The position numbers and the translations under genes were made by a program. Under the pieces are notes generated by a model that saw only the letters and a list, made by a program, of their open reading frames with translations, was not told the origin of the DNA and searched no databases. From an uncultured Lachnospiraceae bacterium (lineage in GTDB: Bacteria; Bacillota; Clostridia; Lachnospirales; Lachnospiraceae): 64,000 nucleotides of DNA. Each line of letters starts with the position of its first letter. Within the stretch, counting starts at the first letter, position 1. Shown here piece after piece: positions 52,362 through 60,488 of this stretch. Location of the stretch: NCBI GenBank assembly GCA_910585465.1, contig CAJUEW010000004.1:62001-126000 (forward strand). The letters run 5' to 3'.

Positions 52362-53477
52362 TTACAGTTCTTTTCCCTTTAAAATGACCTTTACAGTGCT
52401 TAAATCCTCTTCCTTCAGAAGAACCAGATTGGCTGCCTTGCCCGGCGTAATGCTGCCATATTGATCATAGATTCCCACCGACCGTGCAGAATTGACCGCC
52501 GCACATTTCACGGCGCTTTCCAATGGAATATGCATTTTCTGAACCGCCACGCGGACACAATCCATCAGATTGGTTGCAGAGCCTGCAATCGTACCATCCT
52601 CAAGCGTTGCCAGACTGCCCTTCTTAATAACCTTCTGACCTCCGAGAGAATACTCTCCGTCCGGCATTCCTGTTGCTTCCATAGAATCACTGATAAGAAT
52701 AATCCTGTCATCCCCGAACATCTTAAAGGTCTGGCGCACGGTAGCCGGATGAATATGGAGTCCGTCGCAGATCAGCTCCGCCTCCACCCGTTCGTCATCC
52801 GCCGCCGCTCCCACCACGCCTGGAGCACGGTGGGACAGTCCGGCCATTGCATTGTAAAGATGGGTCACATGATGCACACCATGCCGGACAGCCTCTGCGG
52901 TTATCTCATAATCTGCTGTTGTATGGGCAACAGACAGCACTACCTCATCCTTCAATTCCTCAATACACTCCATGGCGCCGTCCACCTCGGGAGCAATCGC
53001 CAAAAGCTTTATCATATTTCCGGAAGCGGCATTCAGTTCCCGGAACATCCCGGCATCCGGCTCATGCACATAGGCCCCGTTCTGCGCCCCTTTCCTTGCC
53101 ATGGCAATGAAAGGTCCTTCCATATTGATGCCACAAAGAACCGCGCCCTTTTCATTCGGATAAGATCTGGCTGCCTCGCAGATACTCCGCAGCGTATCTC
53201 TGCCAAGCGTCATGGTTGCAGGAACAATGGTTGTAATTCCCTGGGAAGCCTCATAAACCGCTATCGCTTCTATCGCCTCATGAGTGCCGTCGCAGAAATC
53301 ATGTCCCATACATCCATGAAAATGAATATCTGTAAGTCCCGGTATCAGATAACAGCCTGCGCCGTCTACAACTATATTATCCGTACTTTGTTCCGCAATC
53401 TTTTCACCGTCCGTATATACGTCCCTTACTTGAAAGACGCCATCCTCCGTATATACCTTTGCATTGATAATTTTCAT
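52362..53477 (-). CDS. nagA: N-acetylglucosamine-6-phosphate deacetylase
   Basis: A 371-residue amidohydrolase that deacetylates GlcNAc-6-phosphate to glucosamine-6-phosphate. The metal-binding DIHFHGCMGHDF (51-62) supplies HxH. Further landmarks are NMEGPFIA (about 118-125), the His in VAHTTADYE (about 183), HLYNAMAGLSHRAPG (about 205-219) and the catalytic Asp in LISDSMEATGMPDG (about 260-273). It follows nagB and acts one step before it in amino-sugar catabolism or cell-wall recycling. No nagE or nagC is nearby. Confidence 0.95.
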   Translation of the reverse strand: MKIINAKVYTEDGVFQVRDVYTDGEKIAEQSTDNIVVDGAGCYLIPGLTDIHFHGCMGHDFCDGTHEAIEAIAVYEASQGITTIVPATMTLGRDTLRSICEAARSYPNEKGAVLCGINMEGPFIAMARKGAQNGAYVHEPDAGMFRELNAASGNMIKLLAIAPEVDGAMECIEELKDEVVLSVAHTTADYEITAEAVRHGVHHVTHLYNAMAGLSHRAPGVVGAAADDERVEAELICDGLHIHPATVRQTFKMFGDDRIILISDSMEATGMPDGEYSLGGQKVIKKGSLATLEDGTIAGSATNLMDCVRVAVQKMHIPLESAVKCAAVNSARSVGIYDQYGSITPGKAANLVLLKEEDLSTVKVILKGKEL

Positions 53478-53492
53478 ATAATTGTCTCCCTA

Positions 53493-54224
53493 TTACAGGT
53501 TACATTTGGAAAGCGCGGCCTCGTCCGCCACTATGGTAACATCCGGATGCATCTGAAGAATAGAGCCCGGAACGCGCGGAGTTACCGGTCCGAACAGAGA
53601 GTTTTTAAGAGCCTCCGCCTTGTCCTCGCCGCTTACAATAACCAGAATCTTTTTTGCCTTCATGATCGTCTGGATTCCCATACTGTACGCCTGTCTGGGC
53701 ACATCGTCCGCAGATGCAAAAAAGCGTTTGTTTGCTTCAATCGTTCTCGGCTGCAGATCCACACAATGGGTTCCTTTTGCAAACTCATCTCCCGGTTCAT
53801 TAAAACCGATATGGCCGTTATGGCCCATTCCAAGAAGCTGCAGATCCACACCGCCCACCGAACGGATCACTTCCTCATAGCGCTCGCATTCGGCATCCGG
53901 ATCTTCATTCATACCGTCCGGCAGAAATGTCCGGTCCGGATTGATATTTACATAATCGAACAGATGGCTGTGCATAAAATAATAATAGCTCTGTTCGTCC
54001 TCCTTCGGAAGCCCCTTGTACTCATCCAGATTTACAGTAGTCACATCGCCGAAATCCAGATCCCCTTTATTATACCACTCCACCAGCTTCTCATACATCC
54101 CGATCGGGGTGGAGCCGGTTGCCAGTCCAAGTACACAGTCCGGCTTCAGAATCACCTGTGCAGAAATAATATTAGCCGCTTTACGGCTCATGTCCTGATA
54201 ATCCTTTGCTTTGATAATTTTCAT
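53493..54224 (-). CDS. nagB: Glucosamine-6-phosphate deaminase
   Basis: A 243-residue enzyme converting glucosamine-6-phosphate to fructose-6-phosphate and ammonia. The start at ATG 54224 (MKIIKAKDY) is preferred: AGGAG is ten bases upstream, while the GTG at 54233 would touch it. Motifs are GLATGSTPIGMYEKL (about 31-45), NLDEYKGL (about 66-73) with the catalytic Asp, and the QLLGMGHNGHIGFNEPG loop (about 128-144) with catalytic His. It is first in the nagB-nagA operon. Confidence 0.96.
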   Translation of the reverse strand: MKIIKAKDYQDMSRKAANIISAQVILKPDCVLGLATGSTPIGMYEKLVEWYNKGDLDFGDVTTVNLDEYKGLPKEDEQSYYYFMHSHLFDYVNINPDRTFLPDGMNEDPDAECERYEEVIRSVGGVDLQLLGMGHNGHIGFNEPGDEFAKGTHCVDLQPRTIEANKRFFASADDVPRQAYSMGIQTIMKAKKILVIVSGEDKAEALKNSLFGPVTPRVPGSILQMHPDVTIVADEAALSKCNL

Positions 54225-54270
54225 ATTTTCCACTCTCCTATATTATATATTTTTACATATTACTGTTTTT

Positions 54271-54299
54271 ATTCTAAAATGCGTCTGTTTTTTTGTCTA
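54271..54299 (-). promoter_or_regulatory. Possible promoter of nagB-nagA
   Basis: -35 TAGACA (54299-54294), 17-bp spacer, -10 TAGAAT (54276-54271). A closer TATAAT-like stretch exists near 54238-54243 but lacks a -35. Confidence 0.45.
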
Positions 54300-54372
54300 G
54301 TTACTATCTTGTCCGGACTATGGAAAATTTTCACTTCCCATGGCCGGAGGCACAGATATCTTATACTGTCTG

Positions 54373-55218
54373 TTATATCAGCTCCAAAAATGCCCCCAGA
54401 TTTCCCCTCATCCCGCGGCTTGCCCGATGAGAGAATAAAAGCTCCGGATTGCAGCAGGTACAGATACTGGCAACCGCCAGATGATCCGGCTGTACTCCGG
54501 CTTCCAAAAGAACAATCTCATTGGCCCGCCACAGGTTTAACTGATATTTTCCGTTTTCCTTTTTATATATCAGATGCCCGTCCGCATGCTTTTGGAATTC
54601 CCTTTTAAATTCCAGAGCCACATCCTCACTGACCTCATAGCAGTCCTGACAGATGGACGGCCCGATGGCCGCGCGCAGATGCTTTGGATCCGTTCCAAAG
54701 GCCTCCCTCATTCGCTCAGCCGTCACAGCGCCTATCCGGTTTACAGTCCCTTTCCAGCCGGAATGAGAAAGACCGATTGCGCGATTTACCGGATCCACAA
54801 AAAACAGAGGAACACAGTCCGCATAAAAGGTTGCCAGAGTCAGTCCCGGCACATTGGTAATCAGGCCATCCACGTTTTCATAATCCAGAGGCTTCGTAAA
54901 GCCCTTTCCCCGATCCTCTTCTGTTGCCAGACGTACATTGACCGTATGGGTCTGATGAGATAGTACCAGCGACTCCGGTTCAAAGCCGACGGCATCTGCT
55001 ATGCGGCGGAAATTTTCGCGCACATGAGCCGGATTATCTCCTCTTGTAAAGCTTAAATTCAATTCTGCCAAATGTCCTTCGCTGACTCCGCCCAGACGGG
55101 TGGAAAAACCATGACGCACCAGATCCGTGTCCTCCAGATTCGGAAATACAAAATACGGCACATTGCCCTTCCTTTTCATACGTATCATATTTCCTTCTGA
55201 TTTCAGCTTCCAATCCAT
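54373..55218 (-). CDS. pgeF: Peptidoglycan editing factor / laccase-domain protein PgeF
   Basis: A 281-residue protein of the YfiH (DUF152) family. Metal-site residues are visible in LVLSHQTHTVNV (about 79-90), LATFYADCVPLFFVD (about 128-142) and GLSHSGWKGTV (about 148-158). E. coli YfiH prevents misincorporation of amino acids in UDP-MurNAc peptides; family members also show purine nucleoside phosphorylase or polyphenol oxidase activity in vitro. The gene closes the run rnhB-yraN-pgeF, nine bases after yraN, with RBS AGGGAG. Confidence 0.9.
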   Translation of the reverse strand: MDWKLKSEGNMIRMKRKGNVPYFVFPNLEDTDLVRHGFSTRLGGVSEGHLAELNLSFTRGDNPAHVRENFRRIADAVGFEPESLVLSHQTHTVNVRLATEEDRGKGFTKPLDYENVDGLITNVPGLTLATFYADCVPLFFVDPVNRAIGLSHSGWKGTVNRIGAVTAERMREAFGTDPKHLRAAIGPSICQDCYEVSEDVALEFKREFQKHADGHLIYKKENGKYQLNLWRANEIVLLEAGVQPDHLAVASICTCCNPELLFSHRASRGMRGNLGAFLELI

Positions 55219-55227
55219 AACGTCTCC

Positions 55228-55581
55228 CTATCCCTGCATCTGAAATGCATTTTTAATATGTTCTATCCTGCCGCCCAGAATACTGATAACGTCAAATCTG
55301 CATGCCTGGTTTTCCGGCACCCGGCGTTCATAGCAGTAGCAGGCTGCGGCCCGGAAAATTTTTCTTTGCTTATGTAGGTCCACTGCTTCCGCAGGATGTC
55401 CTGCCTGCCCTCCCCTGCGGTATTTCACCTCCGCAAATATCAGATAGGTATCGTCTCTTACTATCAGGTCTATCTCTCCCTGGCGGCAGCGATAATTCCT
55501 CTCCACAATCTGATAGCCCTGCAGTGCGAGCCATCTGGCCGCCTGCTCCTCATAGGCTGTGCCTGTCTGCCTCTTATTCAT
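55228..55581 (-). CDS. yraN: YraN/UPF0102 endonuclease-fold protein
   Basis: A 117-residue protein of the UPF0102 family with a restriction-endonuclease-like core. Conserved motifs are GTAYEEQAARWL (7-18), NYRCRQGEIDLIV (about 29-41) with the catalytic-type Glu and Asp, FAEVKYRRGG (about 49-58) with ExK, and CRFDVISI (about 93-100). Its function is unknown, presumably in DNA processing. Its start overlaps the rnhB stop by eight bases, the common Firmicutes arrangement. Confidence 0.9.
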   Translation of the reverse strand: MNKRQTGTAYEEQAARWLALQGYQIVERNYRCRQGEIDLIVRDDTYLIFAEVKYRRGGQAGHPAEAVDLHKQRKIFRAAACYCYERRVPENQACRFDVISILGGRIEHIKNAFQMQG

Positions 55582-56242
55582 TTTCGCTCACGAAATTTTT
55601 AATAAAGGTTCTTCTGTGGATTTCGCAGGGTCCAAGCTTTTTCAATGCGGCAATATGCGCCGCGGAGCCATAGCCTTTATTAGAGGCAAAGCTGTAACCC
55701 GGATACTTTTTATCCATTTCCACCATCATCCGATCCCTGGTCACCTTCGCCACAATGCTGGCGGCAGCTATGGAAACGCTCTTGGCGTCTCCTTTGATAA
55801 TAGGGACCTGCATTTTTAAAAGCCCCGGTATTGTTACCGCATCATTCAGAAGTACATCCGGACACGGATCCAGTTTTCCGGCTGCCTCCCGCATAGCCTC
55901 ATAGGTCGCCTGTAAAATATTGATTTCGTCAATCCTCTCCTGACTGACCACGCCGATGCCGACTGCGACCGCCTTTTCCATAATTTCATCATACAGAAGC
56001 TCTCTTCTCTTCTCTGTCAGCTTTTTTGAATCATTCAGATACAGAATCCGGCTGTCCCTCGGCAGAATAACCGCTCCGGCTACCACCGGACCGGCCAGGG
56101 GGCCTCTTCCCGCTTCGTCAATCCCGCATACCAGTCCGTACTTTTCATACTCCCTTTCGTACACCTTCAGCCCTTCGATTCTTGCAATCTCCGCCTCCAG
56201 CTTTTCCTGCCGCCTTTTTAACTGTTCCTCTTTTTTTGTCAT
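55574..56242 (-). CDS. rnhB: Ribonuclease HII
   Basis: A 222-residue enzyme that removes ribonucleotides from DNA and RNA-DNA hybrids. I start at 56242 (MTKKEEQLKRRQ), whose ATG shares a base with the lepB stop (TGATG). The N-terminal 35 residues are a charged coil. The catalytic acidic residues are in CGIDEAGRGPLAGPV (about 40-54: Asp, Glu) and the later Asp in LNDAV (about 129). A KVTRDRMM segment (about 167) matches the family. Confidence 0.95.
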   Translation of the reverse strand: MTKKEEQLKRRQEKLEAEIARIEGLKVYEREYEKYGLVCGIDEAGRGPLAGPVVAGAVILPRDSRILYLNDSKKLTEKRRELLYDEIMEKAVAVGIGVVSQERIDEINILQATYEAMREAAGKLDPCPDVLLNDAVTIPGLLKMQVPIIKGDAKSVSIAAASIVAKVTRDRMMVEMDKKYPGYSFASNKGYGSAAHIAALKKLGPCEIHRRTFIKNFVSENE

Positions 56243-56817
56243 CACTGGTGTTTCAATACTCCTATTTCGTTCAACGGCCAAACCCGCATCCACGCCCGGC
56301 CGATAATATGATCCCTTTTGATCAATCCCACACTCGGATCTCTGCTGTCTGTACTGTCATTCCGGTTATCTCCCAGTACAAAATATTCATCCTCTCCAAG
56401 AACAATCGGATCTTCAGCAATTCCCGGACTCCTCATAACCTCTCTTCCATATGATTCCTCCAGTATTTCTCCGTCCACATAGATATTGCCGTCCTGAATT
56501 CTTATAGTCTCTCCCGGAAGACCGATAATCCTTTTAATATAATAGACCTTTTCTTCATACTGGAACGGAAATACAATAATGTCGTATCTCTGGGGCTCCG
56601 TAAACCGGTAGGTGATTTTATCTACAATCAGATTGTCACCGTCGCTCAGGGTATTTTCCATAGAACTGCCGCTCACATAGGTTCTCTGGCCCACAAACGT
56701 AATAATGAGAAATGTAATCCCCACAACCACAGCCACATAGATTAAAAATCCGAAAATCTCCTTCAGCACACTTAATTTACTCTTTTCTGTCTTTTTTCCA
56801 TAATTGCTACGTCCCAT
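56242..56817 (-). CDS. lepB: Signal peptidase I, catalytically intact copy
   Basis: A 191-residue membrane serine protease that removes signal peptides from exported proteins. A single transmembrane segment (about 22-42) is followed by box B SGSSMENTL with the nucleophile Ser52 and box D YYIKRIIGLPGE with the general base Lys95. Box E reads GDNRNDSTDSRDPSVG (about 153-168). It lies between rbgA and rnhB. Compare the paralogue at 57724-58314, where both catalytic residues are replaced. Confidence 0.95.
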   Translation of the reverse strand: MGRSNYGKKTEKSKLSVLKEIFGFLIYVAVVVGITFLIITFVGQRTYVSGSSMENTLSDGDNLIVDKITYRFTEPQRYDIIVFPFQYEEKVYYIKRIIGLPGETIRIQDGNIYVDGEILEESYGREVMRSPGIAEDPIVLGEDEYFVLGDNRNDSTDSRDPSVGLIKRDHIIGRAWMRVWPLNEIGVLKHQ

Positions 56818-56854
56818 TTTACTACCTCTGCCGTATTTTCATCTACATTCTATT

Positions 56855-57712
56855 CTACGATTCCCCGGGAGGAAATTCAAGTGTAATTCTGCCCAGTCTT
56901 CCGCTTCTGAAATCATCCAGAAAAAAGGAGGCGGCCTTCCCCAGATCCGGCTCTCCGCCTTTTAAAAGACAGCCCCTGGATTCCGCCACTTTTTTAAGAA
57001 GCTGCCGGGATATTTCTTCCTCCTGAAAATCTGTCTGATAGCGCTCCTCCATGGCGGACCGGAAATGCGCCTGCAGAAACATCCCCAGCTCTACCGCCAG
57101 ATTTTCCAGATTCAGTATCTCATCATTCACAGAGCCAAGCATTGCCAGGCGGACGCCCACCTGCTGATCCTCAAATTTAGGCCAGAGAATTCCCGGCGTA
57201 TCCAGAAGCTCTACCTGTTTATTCAGTCGGATCCACTGGGCGCCCTTTGTAACCCCCGGCTTATTGCCTGTTTTCGCGCAGGCTTTTCCTGCAAAGCTGT
57301 TAATGAATGTGGATTTTCCCACATTTGGGATACCCACTACCATCGCACGCACCGGCCGGTTCTTAATTCCCCGTTTTTTATCTCTCTCTGTCTTTTCCCG
57401 GCATGCCTCCTGAATCACATTCTGCACTGCCTTCATACCTGCCTTGCTTCTCGAGTCCAGCTTCACAACAAAAAAGCCCTGACTCTGAAACCAGGCAGAC
57501 CAGGCATCGTTCAGACGCTCGCTGGCCAGATCCGCCTTATTAAGCAGAATCAGTCTCGCCTTTCCTTTCCCAAGCTCATCAATATCCGGATTCCGGCTGG
57601 AAAAAGGCGCACGGGCATCCACCAGCTCAATAATTAAGTCAATCAGCTTTATATTTTCCTGCATCATCCGTCTGGCCTTTGTCATATGCCCCGGATACCA
57701 CTGAATATTCAT
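56855..57712 (-). CDS. rbgA: Ribosome biogenesis GTPase RbgA (YlqF)
   Basis: A 285-residue circularly permuted GTPase for late 50S assembly. I start at 57712 (MNIQWYPGHMTK), where AAGGAGAG precedes the ATG; this is the usual N-terminus. The permuted motif order is visible: G4 NKAD (about 58) precedes G1 GIPNVGKSTFIN (about 126-137) and then G3 DTPG (about 171). The C-terminal RNA-binding ANTAR-like helix region lies at about 210-285. It has canonical length and sits between the two signal peptidase genes. Confidence 0.95.
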   Translation of the reverse strand: MNIQWYPGHMTKARRMMQENIKLIDLIIELVDARAPFSSRNPDIDELGKGKARLILLNKADLASERLNDAWSAWFQSQGFFVVKLDSRSKAGMKAVQNVIQEACREKTERDKKRGIKNRPVRAMVVGIPNVGKSTFINSFAGKACAKTGNKPGVTKGAQWIRLNKQVELLDTPGILWPKFEDQQVGVRLAMLGSVNDEILNLENLAVELGMFLQAHFRSAMEERYQTDFQEEEISRQLLKKVAESRGCLLKGGEPDLGKAASFFLDDFRSGRLGRITLEFPPGES

Positions 57713-57723
57713 CAACTCTCTCC

Positions 57724-58314
57724 TTATCTTCCTTTTGGAATCGGCCCGAAGTTTTCCCACGGATAGTATACAAACCAGGCCTTCCCATAAATATCCCGCC
57801 GTCTGATATTGCCGATATCCGCGTTCCGGCTGTCCTCACTGGCATCCCGGCTGTCCCCCAGCACAAAATATTCGTCTTTCCCAAGGGTAATCTCTTCCTC
57901 AGCCAGTCCTGCAAATTCCATCTTCTCATTACCGATTCCCGTCTCCAGAAGTTCTCCGTTCACATAGACAAATCCCTCCTGTACCTGCACCGTATCTCCG
58001 GGCACTCCAATCACCCGTCTCATATAATAATGAGAATTTACATTTCCGTTAGGCTTGAATACTATCACGTCTCCTCGCTTCGGAGCAGTCAGGGAATAAA
58101 GAAACCGGTTTACCAGAACCTGATCCCCGCTGTTCACAGACGGCTCCATCGCCTGCCCCACGCAGGTCAAGGACGTCATGAAATAATATACTAAAACACA
58201 GCCAATCGCAAAAGCAAGTATGCATTCGCCAATCCCGAAAATGATTTTTTGAATGACAGATGGCCGCAGATTTTTTTTTCTGTCCTGAAAACTAAGTCCC
58301 TTTCTTTTCTTCAT
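57724..58314 (-). CDS. Signal peptidase I paralogue lacking both catalytic residues
   Basis: A 196-residue protein of the S26 fold. The start is ATG 58314 with AGGGA eight bases upstream (a TTG precedes it). Topology is a basic N-terminus, one transmembrane segment (about 23-46) and an outer domain. Box B reads VGQAMEPSV, with Ala55 where the nucleophile Ser belongs (codon GCG, 58152-58150). Box D reads YYMRRVIGVPGD, with Arg99 where the general-base Lys belongs (codon AGA, 58020-58018). Boxes C and E (KRGDVIVF, GDSRDASEDSRN) are intact and the frame is open, so it is a maintained pseudoenzyme, not decay. S. aureus SpsA is a known precedent for an inactive member beside an active one. Confidence 0.88.
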   Translation of the reverse strand: MKKRKGLSFQDRKKNLRPSVIQKIIFGIGECILAFAIGCVLVYYFMTSLTCVGQAMEPSVNSGDQVLVNRFLYSLTAPKRGDVIVFKPNGNVNSHYYMRRVIGVPGDTVQVQEGFVYVNGELLETGIGNEKMEFAGLAEEEITLGKDEYFVLGDSRDASEDSRNADIGNIRRRDIYGKAWFVYYPWENFGPIPKGR

Positions 58315-58336
58315 CAACGCATCCCTGCCTTATGTT

Positions 58337-58370
58337 AAAAAAGGGACATCATACTTTCGTATATGTCCCT
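58337..58370 (-). terminator. Terminator after rplS
   Basis: 12-13-bp stem (58342-58354 with 58359-58370, one bulged base), tetraloop GAAA, followed by six T. The next start (58314) lies only 23 bases beyond it, so readthrough or an internal promoter must supply the downstream genes. Confidence 0.9.
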
Positions 58371-58378
58371 CTCAATCA

Positions 58379-58726
58379 TTATTTTACTAACTCTTTTACC
58401 TTTGCAGCCTTACCAACGCGTTTTCTCAAGTAATTCAGCTTTGCACGTCTTACTTTACCGTAACGAACTACTTCGATTTTCTCAACGTTAGGGGAATGTA
58501 ACGGCCACGTCTTCTCAACGCCGATTCCGTTGGAATTCTTCCTTACTGTAAAAGTCTCTCTGCTGCTTCCGCCCTGTCTCTTCAGAACTGTTCCTTCAAA
58601 CACCTGGATTCTCTCACGGTTACCCTCTTTAATCTTCGCATAGACCTTAACCGTATCACCTACGCTGAAGCTCGGTACCTCAGCCTTTAACTGGGCTGCT
58701 TCGATACTTTTGATTATCTCGTTCAT
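58379..58726 (-). CDS. rplS: 50S ribosomal protein L19
   Basis: A 115-residue ribosomal protein at the 30S-50S interface. Family wording is clear: FSVGDTVKVYAKIKEG (about 20-35), FEGTVLKRQGG (about 43-53), ETFTVRKNSNGIGVEKTWPL (about 57-76) and RAKLNYLRKRVGKAAK near the C-terminus. RBS AAGGAGGA. It follows trmD by 88 bases. Confidence 0.97.
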   Translation of the reverse strand: MNEIIKSIEAAQLKAEVPSFSVGDTVKVYAKIKEGNRERIQVFEGTVLKRQGGSSRETFTVRKNSNGIGVEKTWPLHSPNVEKIEVVRYGKVRRAKLNYLRKRVGKAAKVKELVK

Positions 58727-58814
58727 TGTGTTCCTCCTTCATCATTGGATGTTCTTAATACGTTTATCGTAACAGAGGACCATCTCTTCTTTTCTCACAA
58801 CGCATTTCATTTTA

Positions 58815-59546
58815 TCATAACTCCTCAAGATTTGCAAGAAATTTTTTATCTTCCTTTGTAAGACCGGCCCGCGCCAGAAGATCCGGCCTGCGCTCCTTTG
58901 TGCGGAGCAGGGACTGTTCTCTTCTCCACTTTTCCACATTCATATGGTGGCCTGACAGCAGAACAGAAGGAACCTTTTTCCCCCGCCATTCTTCAGGCCT
59001 GCTGTACTGAGGATACTCCAGCAGATTATCGTGAAAGGAATCAAATTCGGCAGACTCTTCATTATGCAGGACTCCTTCCAGAAGCCGGGAAACTGCATCC
59101 ATAATAACCAGAGCCGGAAGCTCTCCCCCGGTCAGTACATAATCTCCCACTGATATTTCGTCCGTTACAATCTCCTCCAGCACCCGCTCATCGATTCCCT
59201 CATAATGACCGCACAGAAAAATCAGTTCCTCCTCCTGGGCCAGTTCTTCGGCCATGCGCTGGTCGAATACCCTCCCCTGAGGGCTCATATAAAGTACCCG
59301 GGACTTTTTCCCAATCCGGGAAGCCACTGATTCATAGGCCAGATAAACCGGTTCCGCCTGCATAACCATGCCTGCTCCTCCTCCGTACGGATAGTCGTCC
59401 ACACGGTTGTGCTTATTCACGGAAAAATCGCGGATATCAACAGCCTCCATAGACAAAAGGCCTTTCTCCATTGCTCTTCCGGTAATGCTTGTTCTAAATC
59501 CGTTCCGGATCATATCCGGAAACAATGTCAATACATAAAAATTCAT
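58815..59546 (-). CDS. trmD: tRNA (guanine-37-N1)-methyltransferase
   Basis: A 243-residue SPOUT methyltransferase that modifies G37 next to the anticodon to prevent frameshifting. Visible marks are FPDMIRNGF (about 9-17), DYPYGGGAGMVMQ (about 51-63), the knot motifs YMSPQGRVF (about 86-94), LCGHYEGIDERV (about 109-120) and GDYVLTGGELPALVIMD (about 132-148). The start shares a base with the rimM stop (TGATG). Confidence 0.97.
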   Translation of the reverse strand: MNFYVLTLFPDMIRNGFRTSITGRAMEKGLLSMEAVDIRDFSVNKHNRVDDYPYGGGAGMVMQAEPVYLAYESVASRIGKKSRVLYMSPQGRVFDQRMAEELAQEEELIFLCGHYEGIDERVLEEIVTDEISVGDYVLTGGELPALVIMDAVSRLLEGVLHNEESAEFDSFHDNLLEYPQYSRPEEWRGKKVPSVLLSGHHMNVEKWRREQSLLRTKERRPDLLARAGLTKEDKKFLANLEEL

Positions 59547-60055
59547 CAGTCCAAAAGTCCTTCCAGTACATGCACAAGCATATGCTTTTTTTCCACATTT
59601 ACATCCAGGATACAGTCTTTGATTGCCGGAAGAAGAATCTCCTTCTTCTCCTCTGTCTCGATCACATATACATCATTCGCTCCTGTTTCAAGCACGTCCA
59701 CCAAAGTTCCCAGAATTTCTCCTCTGTCCGTGACTACGGTCATATCGATTAAGTCAGCAATAAAATTTTCATTTTCTTCAAGGGGAACGGCATCCTCTCT
59801 GGGAATCAGAAGATCCATGCCTTTATATTTTTCAATATCATTAATATTGTCAAAGCCTTTAAATTTCAGAATAACTTTGTTTTTGAAAAATTTTACCCCT
59901 GTAATCTCCAGAGCCTTATGCTCCTTTCCGGTATCCAGAAGCACTGTCTTCAGAGCCCTGAAGCGGGCAGGATCATCTGTAGTGGGAAACACCTTGACTT
60001 CACCTTTTATTCCATGAGTGGCGGAAATTACTCCGACCCGTAAAAATTGTTCCAT
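59546..60055 (-). CDS. rimM: 16S rRNA processing protein RimM
   Basis: A 169-residue 30S maturation factor that binds S19 and helps assemble the head domain. The N-terminal domain opens RVGVISATHGIKGEVKVFPTTD (listed as RVGVISATHGIKGEV, about 6-20). The C-terminal PRC-barrel contains LIDMTVVTD, GTLVDVLETGANDVYVI (about 116-132) and LLPAIKDCILDV (about 143-154). It begins after tandem terminators, so it may have its own promoter, although I see no convincing one in the 70 bases upstream. Confidence 0.95.
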   Translation of the reverse strand: MEQFLRVGVISATHGIKGEVKVFPTTDDPARFRALKTVLLDTGKEHKALEITGVKFFKNKVILKFKGFDNINDIEKYKGMDLLIPREDAVPLEENENFIADLIDMTVVTDRGEILGTLVDVLETGANDVYVIETEEKKEILLPAIKDCILDVNVEKKHMLVHVLEGLLD

Positions 60056-60121
60056 AGATATACACCTCTCTATGACTGAAAAATACGCCTGAGTTTCTGC
60101 AAAATATAATCCTTAAAATTC

Positions 60122-60148
60122 AAAAGGCTCCCCGCTTTCTGCGGGGAG
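60122..60148 (-). terminator. Second of two tandem terminators downstream of khpA
   Basis: 8-bp G-C-rich stem CTCCCCGC/GCGGGGAG (60128-60135 with 60141-60148) followed by CCTTTT on the minus strand. Confidence 0.75.
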
Positions 60149-60169
60149 AAAAAGCTCCCCCGGATACGT

Positions 60170-60202
60170 AAAAAGCGCCGTCATGCAGCTCCACATGACG
60201 GC
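60170..60202 (-). terminator. First of two tandem terminators downstream of khpA
   Basis: 9-bp stem GCCGTCATG/CATGACGGC (60177-60185 with 60194-60202), 8-base loop, then GCTTTTT. With its neighbour it divides the usual rpsP-khpA-rimM-trmD-rplS operon. Confidence 0.85.
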
Positions 60203-60221
60203 ACCTCATTGTCGCACATAC

Positions 60222-60455
60222 CTACTGTACGATTTCCACTATTACTTTTTTATCATCCTTTGATGCCGCTGCCTTTACAAGCGAACGGATCGCCTTGGCA
60301 ATACGGCCCTGTTTACCGATCACTTTCCCCATGTCTGTTGGTGACACACGAAGCTCCACAACCGTTGTATTGTCCTTTTCCGTTTCTGTGACAACCACTT
60401 CGTCAGGATGATCTACCAGCGCCTTCGCAAGCACTTCCACTAACTCTTTCATCAT
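60222..60455 (-). CDS. khpA: KH-domain RNA-binding protein KhpA (YlqC)
   Basis: A 77-residue single KH-domain protein that, with KhpB, binds RNAs and influences cell division and elongation in Gram-positives. The KH signature is MGKVIGKQGRIAKAIRSLV (about 43-61) with the GKQG loop. Two ATGs are adjacent (60455 and 60452); GGAGG favours the second. It lies between rpsP and two terminators. Confidence 0.92.
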   Translation of the reverse strand: MMKELVEVLAKALVDHPDEVVVTETEKDNTTVVELRVSPTDMGKVIGKQGRIAKAIRSLVKAAASKDDKKVIVEIVQ

Positions 60456-60488
60456 TCCACCTCCAAGGGGCTCTTCTCAGAAAAGAAA

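Noticed and set aside
52461..54608. A 715-codon open frame on the plus strand across nagA, nagB and pgeF
   Set aside because: It is antisense to three clear enzymes, has a His/Arg/Ile-rich composition, no domain and no ribosome binding site. It arises from codon bias of the real genes.
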